This document shows positions 8,747 through 14,145 of a stretch of DNA of 14,577 bases, one piece after another (positions within the stretch are counted from its first letter, which is position 1; every line of letters begins with the position of its first letter). A program made the translations under genes and the position numbers. Location of the stretch: contig JAIYBO010000159.1 of NCBI GenBank assembly GCA_027488495.1, positions 1-14,577 on the forward strand. Reading direction: 5' to 3'. The notes beneath the pieces are model-generated. The model was not told where the DNA came from and made no database searches. It was given only the letters and a program-made list of their open reading frames with translations. This DNA is from Bacteroidota bacterium. GTDB lineage: Bacteria > Bacteroidota > Bacteroidia > NS11-12g > UBA955.

Positions 8747-8754
8747 CAAAGTTA
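8747..8754 (-). promoter_or_regulatory. -7 promoter element of gltX
   Basis: The complement reads TAACTTTG, an exact TAnnTTTG match, followed by C. Its end is 10 nt from the gltX ATG, so transcription should begin about 6-7 nt before the start codon. No clear -33 TTG is seen at the usual spacing. It is a mirror image of the yqeY box, 2 nt away. Confidence 0.6.
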
Positions 8755-8756
8755 AC

Positions 8757-8764
8757 TATCTTTG
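8757..8764 (+). promoter_or_regulatory. -7 promoter element of the YqeY-type gene
   Basis: TATCTTTG, an exact TAnnTTTG match, followed by C. Only 4 nt separate it from the ATG at 8769, so the predicted transcript is leaderless or nearly so. No TTG is visible at the usual -33 distance. It lies 2 nt from the oppositely oriented gltX box; together they form an imperfect dyad (7 of 9 pairs) over 8747-8764. Confidence 0.6.
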
Positions 8765-8768
8765 CCGT

Positions 8769-9215
8769 ATGTCTTTGATAGAACAAATTAATGCGGGAAT
8801 CATGGTCGCCATGAAGGCCAAAGAACAAGATCGTTTGCGCGCCCTGAGAGGAATTAAAAGCGCATTTTTGTTGTTAAAAACCGCCGAAGGTGTGAGTGAA
8901 GTCACCGATGATATGTGCATCAAAGCCCTTCAAAAAATGGCGAAACAACGCAAAGACAGCCTCGATATTTTTGTGCAACAAGGCCGCGAAGACCTGGCCG
9001 TGATCGAACGCGCAGAATTGGCCGTGATCGAGAGTTTCTTGCCCGCACAAATGAGCGCCGAAGAAATTGAAGCCCAAGTAAAAGCCATCATCGCAGAAAC
9101 CGGCGCCGCAGGCATGAAAGACCTAGGCAAAGTGATGCCAGCTGCCATGAAAGCCATGGGTGGCGTTGCCGATGGTAAACTCATCAGCGAAGCAGTTAAA
9201 AAACTGTTGGCGTAA
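8769..9215 (+). CDS. yqeY: GatB/YqeY domain-containing protein
   Basis: Small helical cytoplasmic protein of 148 residues, the normal size of stand-alone YqeY. It begins MSLIEQINAGIMVAMKAKEQ, followed by an LRALRGIKSAF stretch, typical of the N-terminal helical bundle. The C-terminal part, with ETGAAGMKDLGKVMPAAMK then GGVADGKLISEAVKK, matches the compact three-helix tail shared with GatB of the Glu-tRNA-Gln amidotransferase. In GatB and in some glutaminyl-tRNA synthetases this tail contacts tRNA; the role of the free protein is not established. The start is fixed by the family N-terminus and by a -7 box 4 nt upstream. It faces away from gltX, so both genes of this divergent pair concern tRNA-Glu/Gln. 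Convergent with the flavin-reductase gene, 36 nt away. Confidence 0.93.
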   Translation: MSLIEQINAGIMVAMKAKEQDRLRALRGIKSAFLLLKTAEGVSEVTDDMCIKALQKMAKQRKDSLDIFVQQGREDLAVIERAELAVIESFLPAQMSAEEIEAQVKAIIAETGAAGMKDLGKVMPAAMKAMGGVADGKLISEAVKKLLA

Positions 9216-9226
9216 ATTACTTCTCT

Positions 9227-9241
9227 GGGCGATTTTAGCCC
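9227..9241. terminator. Weak hairpin in the convergent yqeY / flavin-reductase gap
   Basis: A 4-bp stem, GGGC paired with GCCC, around a 7-nt loop (GATTTTA). There is no good T-run on either strand. It is the only candidate terminator in this 36-nt gap and may be chance. Confidence 0.2.
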
Positions 9242-9251
9242 CAAACCCCCA

Positions 9252-10148
9252 TCACAGCAGCAACAATGCCGCTGCTTCCCTTACCCGATTGTGCAACATC
9301 AGCGCAACCGCGGCCGTTTGCTTGGCAGACTCACTCATCGCATGAACCTCTTTGCCATCGATCAATTGATGCGTTTCCAAAAAGTCAATGGCTGCCAACT
9401 TTTCATCGTCCGTGGGCCATCCCAACAACCCCGATAACTGTCCCAACTGATTGGCAGTAAGTATTTCACTCTCCCTAACACTCGCAGGCAATGCGTCATA
9501 ACCAATGGTGTGTTGCATGGGTTGCGACAATTCAAACATACTGTCGCGATCGGGCAAACAATACCAAGAACCACCCATTCTGCCCACCAAATTCATCTTA
9601 AACGGATCGATTTTGCCATCGTCGCCCAAAACCGATGCCTTCACATGCATTTTCAACACCTGGGCCATAATCAGTTTTCCTGATCCACCCCCATCGCCAA
9701 ACTCCTTGATATCTATCACTTTACACTCGATTTGTACCGGCGATTCGGCCACCCTGAAAGGCTTCACCAACTCCGATGCCACCGGCGTAAATCCCGCCTT
9801 TTCAAATTCACTCACCCCGTGTTCCCAAGGCGCAGCCGCTACATTCATCTGCTCCACCATGGAATAACTCACCACGTTCACCACCACCTCCGGAACGGCC
9901 TTCGCATTCAAATACGTTTGCTTCGGATTGCCATCTCTGCCACTGTTATTGGGCGAAAAAACCACCACCGGCGGATTCGCACTCACCACATTGAAAAAAC
10001 TGAAAGGTGCCAAATTCGGACGGCCTTCAAGATCAATGGTACTGGCAAAACAAATGGGCCTCGGACTCACGCTACCCAACAAAAACTGATGCAACTGCGG
10101 CAACGGGGTGTTCGCCGGATCAATCTCAATGTACTTGGTTTCTGTCAT
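9252..10148 (-). CDS. Flavin reductase-like FMN-binding protein
   Basis: Member of the flavin reductase-like / split-barrel FMN-binding family (DIM6/NTAB type), 298 residues. The first roughly 210 residues are the FMN-binding barrel: SVSPRPICFASTID (26-39) and the following NLAPFSFFNVVSANPP segment are the characteristic strand and loop that hold FMN, and NVVSYSMVEQMN is a later family block. The last 80-90 residues, rich in Ala and Leu and ending AAALLLL, form an extra helical tail of unknown role. The physiological substrate cannot be read from the sequence; relatives reduce flavins, flavin-dependent partners or metal-bound substrates. The gene is 39 nt after ribBA on the same strand with no terminator between, so it is probably in one operon with flavin synthesis. 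Confidence 0.88.
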   Translation of the reverse strand: MTETKYIEIDPANTPLPQLHQFLLGSVSPRPICFASTIDLEGRPNLAPFSFFNVVSANPPVVVFSPNNSGRDGNPKQTYLNAKAVPEVVVNVVSYSMVEQMNVAAAPWEHGVSEFEKAGFTPVASELVKPFRVAESPVQIECKVIDIKEFGDGGGSGKLIMAQVLKMHVKASVLGDDGKIDPFKMNLVGRMGGSWYCLPDRDSMFELSQPMQHTIGYDALPASVRESEILTANQLGQLSGLLGWPTDDEKLAAIDFLETHQLIDGKEVHAMSESAKQTAAVALMLHNRVREAAALLLL

Positions 10149-10183
10149 GGTTTTCAGTGATGTTCAATGCGTATGTATTCAAA

Positions 10184-10191
10184 GTGATCAC
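10184..10191. repeat. 8-bp palindrome GTGATCAC at the ribBA stop codon
   Basis: A perfect 8-bp palindrome that includes the ribBA TGA stop on the complement. It is flanked by CAAA on the left and by AAAG on the right. It is 36 nt upstream of the flavin-reductase ATG. It may be chance or a binding site for a regulator of the downstream gene. Confidence 0.2.
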
Positions 10192-11423
10192 AAAGCGTGA
10201 CCCATCTTTATTTTTTTGGTATCTAAGTACTTCGCGTTGTGGGGATTTGGCTCCGTTTGCAACGGCACATTCTCCACGATCTCCAACCCATAGCCAATCA
10301 AACCCGTACGCTTCTTGGGATTGTTGCTAATCAAACGCATTTTTTTGATACCCAAATCACGAATGATCTGAGCACCCACCCCATAATCCCTTTCGTCCAT
10401 ACTGAAGCCCAATTGCAAATTCGCTTCCACCGTATCCAAGCCCTGCTCCTGCAATTTATAAGCCCTCAATTTGTTCAACAATCCTATGCCCCTGCCCTCC
10501 TGATTCATATACACAATCACACCTTTTCCTTCCGATTCAATCAATTGCATCGCCTTCTGCAATTGCTCACCACAATCACACCTACAACTGCCAAAAATAT
10601 CGCCCGTTAAACAACTGCTGTGAACCCTCACCATCACCGCATCCTCCTCCGTCCACTGGCCCTTGATCAACGCCAAATGCTCCTGTCCACTGTCTTTCTG
10701 ACGGAAAGCAACCAAATCAAAATCGCCCCACTTCGTTGGCATCTGAACCGAAATTTCACGCTGTATCAACGATTCATGCTTCAATCGGTAGGCAATCAAA
10801 TCCTCAATGGATATGATTTTCAAACCCAATTCTTGGGCAATCACCATCAAATCTGGCAACCTCGCCATCTCACCATCCTCTTTCAATATCTCTACGATGC
10901 AACCCGCCGGCTCAAAACCCGCCATCACCGCCAAATCCACCGCCGCTTCTGTATGTCCCGCCCTTCGCAACACCCCGCCACTCTTGGCAATCAAAGGGAA
11001 AATATGGCCAGGTTTACCCAGCTCCTCCGCCCGAATATTGGGATCTATCAAAGCCTGTATGGTTTTGCTTCTATCCGATGCGCTAATCCCCGTTGTACAA
11101 CCATGACCCAACAAATCCACACTCACCGTGAACGCCGTTTCATGAGTGGCAGTGTTCTTATTCACCATCATCTCAATCCCCAAAGCCTGACAACGCTCCT
11201 CCAACATCGGAACACAGATCAATCCGCGGCCTTTCGTTGCCATGAAATTCACCAATTCTGGCGTCATGTTTCGCGCAGCCGTGAGAAAATCACCCTCGTT
11301 CTCCCGATTTTCATCGTCAACAACTACCACAACCCTTCCCGCCTTGATTTCAGCAATGGCTTCTTCGATTGTATTTAGGCTAACCGACATCTTTTCTGGG
11401 GTACTTTCATTGGGATTCAACAT
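10188..11423 (-). CDS. ribBA: Bifunctional 3,4-dihydroxy-2-butanone-4-phosphate synthase / GTP cyclohydrolase II
   Basis: Supplies both precursors of riboflavin. The N-terminal RibB domain (about 15-213) turns ribulose-5-phosphate into dihydroxybutanone phosphate; the C-terminal RibA domain (about 218-411) opens GTP to the pyrimidine precursor. RibB has the acidic metal-binding loop DDENRENEGD (36-45), THETAFTVS (93-101) and GHTEAAVDL (156-164). RibA has the zinc ligands Cys271, Cys282 and Cys284 in CLTGD and RCDCGEQL, then MNQEGRGIGL (306-315) and NNPKK (367-371). Both halves therefore look active. Met12 (ATG ending at 11390) fits family N-termini better than Met1 and would leave a leader of about 37 nt, so the true protein may be 400 residues. 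Divergent from the Gre-like gene; no room for an FMN riboswitch. Confidence 0.96.
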   Translation of the reverse strand: MLNPNESTPEKMSVSLNTIEEAIAEIKAGRVVVVVDDENRENEGDFLTAARNMTPELVNFMATKGRGLICVPMLEERCQALGIEMMVNKNTATHETAFTVSVDLLGHGCTTGISASDRSKTIQALIDPNIRAEELGKPGHIFPLIAKSGGVLRRAGHTEAAVDLAVMAGFEPAGCIVEILKEDGEMARLPDLMVIAQELGLKIISIEDLIAYRLKHESLIQREISVQMPTKWGDFDLVAFRQKDSGQEHLALIKGQWTEEDAVMVRVHSSCLTGDIFGSCRCDCGEQLQKAMQLIESEGKGVIVYMNQEGRGIGLLNKLRAYKLQEQGLDTVEANLQLGFSMDERDYGVGAQIIRDLGIKKMRLISNNPKKRTGLIGYGLEIVENVPLQTEPNPHNAKYLDTKKIKMGHAL

Positions 11424-11430
11424 GCGTTTA

Positions 11431-11438
11431 CAAATTTA
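11431..11438 (-). promoter_or_regulatory. -7 promoter element of ribBA
   Basis: The complement reads TAAATTTG, an exact TAnnTTTG match. TTG trinucleotides that could serve as -33 lie 16 nt (11455-11457) and 21 nt (11460-11462) upstream. The predicted start is about 4 nt before the first ATG or about 37 nt before the in-frame ATG at 11390. Confidence 0.6.
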
Positions 11439-11472
11439 TGGTGGATTGTGTCTTCAAAACAATTAGAATCTG

Positions 11473-11504
11473 TGAATGTTATTTTAATATTGAATTAACA
11501 TTCA
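11473..11504. repeat. 32-bp near-perfect palindrome covering the promoter and start of the Gre-like gene
   Basis: The outer arms TGAATGTTA (11473-11481) and TAACATTCA (11496-11504) match perfectly over 9 bp. Inside, five of the remaining seven pairs also match, giving 14 of 16 in total. The dyad axis falls at 11488/11489, in the middle of a -7-like box (TAATATTG, 11485-11492). The right arm ends on the A of the ATG at 11504. It is either a DNA operator or, if transcribed, a hairpin that would hide the start codon. Confidence 0.6.
11485..11492 (+). promoter_or_regulatory. Candidate -7 element of the Gre-like gene
   Basis: TAATATTG, one mismatch from TAnnTTTG, 11 nt before the ATG and at the centre of the 32-bp palindrome. 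No TTG stands at the usual -33 position, so the promoter may need an activator or be weak. Confidence 0.35.
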
Positions 11505-11965
11505 TGCTACCCCTCAAAAACGATATCAAAAACCTATGCTTGGCCCATGTTGATGCGATGATCCAAGAATACGAAAGCACCGTATCGGAACTACAAAAAG
11601 GCATGTTTGAAGAAACCAAAAGTTCTGCTGGCGACAAATACGAAACGTCTCGAACACAATTTCAAAGAGAAATCGAACGCCTCAAAACCCAAATTTCCCA
11701 AGTCAACACCACCAAAGCCATATTGCTATCACTCAACAACACCCCATCCATTACAGTGGGCGAAGGGTCTCTATTGTCAGTAACGGTGAACGGAAATCCG
11801 TTGAATATCTATATCGCAGCGGCTTTGGGCGTCATGAAATACAACAACATTCCCTTTCAAGTGATTAGCATCCAATCTCCATTGGGCGCCGCATTGCGCG
11901 GACACAAAACGGGCGACAGCATCACCTTCAATCAGAAGAAATACACCATCACCGAACTGGCTTAA
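11504..11965 (+). CDS. Small Gre-like protein (GreA/GreB C-terminal domain family; relatives often mislabelled 3-oxoacyl-ACP synthase)
   Basis: 153-residue cytoplasmic protein laid out like transcript-cleavage factor GreA (E. coli GreA has 158 residues). Residues 1-70 are polar, heptad-like helix, predicted to form an antiparallel coiled coil whose turn lies near ETKSSAGDKYETSR (37-50). That segment is the hallmark of a Bacteroidota family and carries acidic residues (Glu36, Glu37, Asp44, Glu47) where GreA has its acidic tip. Residues 78-153 form a small beta domain ending SPLGAALRGHKTGDSITF, which resembles the SPxxxxLxGxxxGD block of the GreA C-terminal domain that binds RNA polymerase. RNA polymerase binding is inference; cleavage activity is untested. 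The start is set here because a longer frame from 11438 would run through the promoter and palindrome and adds unrelated residues. Confidence 0.8.
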   Translation: MLPLKNDIKNLCLAHVDAMIQEYESTVSELQKGMFEETKSSAGDKYETSRTQFQREIERLKTQISQVNTTKAILLSLNNTPSITVGEGSLLSVTVNGNPLNIYIAAALGVMKYNNIPFQVISIQSPLGAALRGHKTGDSITFNQKKYTITELA

Positions 11966-11974
11966 TCGCAGTTC
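11954..11974. terminator. Possible weak terminator hairpin between the convergent Gre-like and E1 genes
   Basis: Arms GAACTG (11954-11959) and CAGTTC (11969-11974) pair perfectly around a 9-nt loop that contains the Gre-like stop codon. The plus-strand tail CGTTTCAATT is only mildly T-rich. The gap between the two stop codons is 17 nt, so any shared terminator must overlap coding sequence. Confidence 0.3.
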
Positions 11975-11982
11975 CGTTTCAA

Positions 11983-14028
11983 TTAAGATTCTAGCAATTC
12001 ACGCAAGGCCGACTCTACTTTATCGGCATTCGGCAACATCACCGCTTCCATCGATGCATTCAAAGGCACCGCAGGTACATCGGCACTTCCCATGGTTTTG
12101 ATGGGCGCATCCAAATACCTGAAACACACTTGCGATATTCTGCCAGCCAACGCTTCAGCAAAACTGTTTCTCAGCGTTTCCTCCGTTAAAATCAACACCT
12201 TTCCGTGCTTTTTTGTTAACGATACGATGGCCTCTTCGTCGTAAGGCGCCAACGTCCGCAAATCCAACACCTCCACCTGTCCGGGAAGATTTTTTGCGGC
12301 ATTCATCGCCCAGTAAACACCCATACCATAAGTAACAACACCCACAGATTCCCCGCGATCCACCGCCTCTTCGCTAGATTGCAATGCCACCCTGGCTTTA
12401 CCGAAAGGTACCACATAATCCTCATCGGGCTCTACCGTTTTTGCGGCATCTGTTCCAGGAACCTTGCTCCAGTACAAACCCTTGTGCTCAAACATCACCA
12501 CCGGATTGGGGTCGTAATAGGCCGATTTCATCAAACCTTTCATATCTGCCGCATTGCTCGGATAAGCGATTTTGATTCCCTTGATGGGCAACAACGAACT
12601 CTCCACCGTACCACTGTGGTAGGGTCCACCCCCGCCATAAGCGCCCGTTGGAACACGAATCACGCTGGCAACCGGGAATTTCCCCATACTCAAATAGGTA
12701 CTCTTGCTCAGTTCCGTCACCAACTGGTTTACGCCCGGCCAGATATAATCGGCAAATTGAATCTCAACAATGGGCTTGGCACCCACTGCGCTCATGCCTG
12801 CCGTACTTCCAACGATGTATGCCTCTTGAATGGGCGTATTGAACACCCGATTCTTCCCATATTTATCGGCCAAAGTAGCCGCTTCCCTGAACACACCACC
12901 CAATCGATGCCCCACGTCTTGACCGTACAACAACGCCTCAGGGTGCTTTCTCAAAATCTCATCCACCGCATGCAATGCCGCATCCACCATCATCACCACT
13001 TCTGAACCTTCCGGCGATCGATCTCCTGTCTCATCAACCACAGCCGATGGGGCCAAAATATGATCCATCAAGGTTTCCGGCTTTGGATCTTCCGCTGCTT
13101 TTGCCTTCTCGAAATCATCAAAAACCCTTTGTTCGGCGGCCAAACGAACCGCTTCCAAAGTCTCCTCCGTTTCACCCAAAGTCAACAACAACTCCTTCAT
13201 CCTCGGCAATGGATCCAAACGCATTTGCTTCTCCAAATCGTCTCTATACCACTCACTGCGAACACCACTGGTGTGATGGCCCAACAAAGGCACCTTCACA
13301 TGCACCAACATCGGGGCACGCTCATGCCTCACATATTCAATGGCCTTGGCCATTTCATCGTAACATTGTACAAAATCACTCCCGTTGATTCTCACCCTGC
13401 GCATGCCCTTGAAACCCAAAGCATAATCAAACGCATCCATCGCACGCATCTCATCGCCACTGGCCGAAATACCCCAATCGTTGTCCTGAATCAGATACAA
13501 AATGGGCAACTTATGCAAAACAGCCATCTGAAATGCCTCGGCAACCTCGCCTTCGGTCACAGAACCATCGCCCAAAGAACACAATACAATGGGCTTTTCG
13601 GCGCTGGTAATCAAATCCTGGCTTTCCAAATATTTGATTCCGTGGGCCGCACCAGTAGCTGGTATGGTCTGCATCCCAGTAGCAGAACTTTGGTGTGGCA
13701 TTTTTACCACATCCGCGCGGTTCAATGAAGGGTGTGAGTAGTAAGTTCTTCCACCACTGAACGGATCCTCCGCCTTCGCCAACAACTGCAACATCAACTC
13801 GTAAGGCTGCATGCCCATCGCCAACAACATCGATTCATCCCGATAATATGGATATGCATAATCAATGGTTTTTAAGTGCATTGAGGTGGCAATCTGTATC
13901 GCCTCATGTCCTTTAGAAGTGCTGTGAACATACTTCGTAATTGAACGATTTTCCTCGTAAATGCTGGCCATCGCACGGGCTGTACCAATCAACTCCCAAG
14001 CCTTCAGCAGTGTTTCCTTACCTACCAT
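11983..14028 (-). CDS. 2-oxoacid dehydrogenase E1 component, fused alpha and beta chains (branched-chain type)
   Basis: Thiamine-diphosphate enzyme that decarboxylates a 2-oxoacid and passes the acyl group to the lipoyl arm of E2; in this subfamily probably branched-chain 2-oxoacids from Val, Leu and Ile. Its 681 residues join both E1 chains in one protein. The alpha part (1 to about 300) has the thiamine motif GDGSVTEGE (153-161) closing with QDNDWGIS (Asn183), and the loop HHTSGVRSEWYRDD (251-264). A charged linker (about 300-340) leads to the beta part (345-681), with GQDVGHRLGGVFREA, NTPIQEAYIVG (397-407, Glu402), EIQFADYIWPG and PYHSGTVES (469-477). The last has HSG where many E1-beta chains read HSQ. 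Pyruvate E1 is the alternative, but the fused layout and motifs suit the branched-chain type. No E2 or E3 is nearby. Confidence 0.88.
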   Translation of the reverse strand: MVGKETLLKAWELIGTARAMASIYEENRSITKYVHSTSKGHEAIQIATSMHLKTIDYAYPYYRDESMLLAMGMQPYELMLQLLAKAEDPFSGGRTYYSHPSLNRADVVKMPHQSSATGMQTIPATGAAHGIKYLESQDLITSAEKPIVLCSLGDGSVTEGEVAEAFQMAVLHKLPILYLIQDNDWGISASGDEMRAMDAFDYALGFKGMRRVRINGSDFVQCYDEMAKAIEYVRHERAPMLVHVKVPLLGHHTSGVRSEWYRDDLEKQMRLDPLPRMKELLLTLGETEETLEAVRLAAEQRVFDDFEKAKAAEDPKPETLMDHILAPSAVVDETGDRSPEGSEVVMMVDAALHAVDEILRKHPEALLYGQDVGHRLGGVFREAATLADKYGKNRVFNTPIQEAYIVGSTAGMSAVGAKPIVEIQFADYIWPGVNQLVTELSKSTYLSMGKFPVASVIRVPTGAYGGGGPYHSGTVESSLLPIKGIKIAYPSNAADMKGLMKSAYYDPNPVVMFEHKGLYWSKVPGTDAAKTVEPDEDYVVPFGKARVALQSSEEAVDRGESVGVVTYGMGVYWAMNAAKNLPGQVEVLDLRTLAPYDEEAIVSLTKKHGKVLILTEETLRNSFAEALAGRISQVCFRYLDAPIKTMGSADVPAVPLNASMEAVMLPNADKVESALRELLES

Positions 14029-14038
14029 AATAATGGTG

Positions 14039-14046
14039 CAAGTTTA
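14039..14046 (-). promoter_or_regulatory. Weak candidate -7 element of the fused E1 gene
   Basis: The complement reads TAAACTTG, one mismatch from TAnnTTTG, 10 nt before the ATG. This is the same short spacing seen for gltX. No TTG is visible at the -33 distance. Confidence 0.3.
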
Positions 14047-14090
14047 CGCAAAATTCACCGCTAGTTATTGGTAGTTTCATGCATTTTGTA

Positions 14091-14119
14091 TTGAGATTTT
14101 GAAATCTTTCCTATCTTGC
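14091..14119 (+). promoter_or_regulatory. Candidate promoter of the TonB-dependent receptor with an internal dyad
   Basis: TTG (14091-14093), an 18-nt spacer and TATCTTGC (14112-14119), close to the Bacteroidota -33/-7 pattern but with one T fewer in the -7 box. The spacer holds a perfect inverted repeat, AGATTT and AAATCT around TG (14094-14107), placed where a repressor would block polymerase. The predicted leader is about 20 nt. Confidence 0.4.
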
Positions 14120-14145
14120 AACCCATTGACAAGCAATCATTGCCT

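Noticed and set aside
10620..11378. 252-codon plus-strand open frame opposite ribBA
   Set aside because: Antisense shadow of a well-conserved bifunctional enzyme; no recognisable family.
11438..11503. Upstream extension of the Gre-like gene from an ATG at 11438
   Set aside because: The added 22 residues are unlike the family and would span the ribBA promoter boxes and the palindrome; the ATG at 11504 gives a family-sized protein.
11424..11503. FMN riboswitch upstream of ribBA
   Set aside because: The divergent gap is only 80 nt, too short for an FMN aptamer plus expression platform, and the -7 box leaves a leader of a few to about 37 nt.
13060..13728. 222-codon plus-strand open frame opposite the E1 gene
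   Set aside because: Antisense shadow; the E1 thiamine motifs on the other strand leave little doubt which strand codes.
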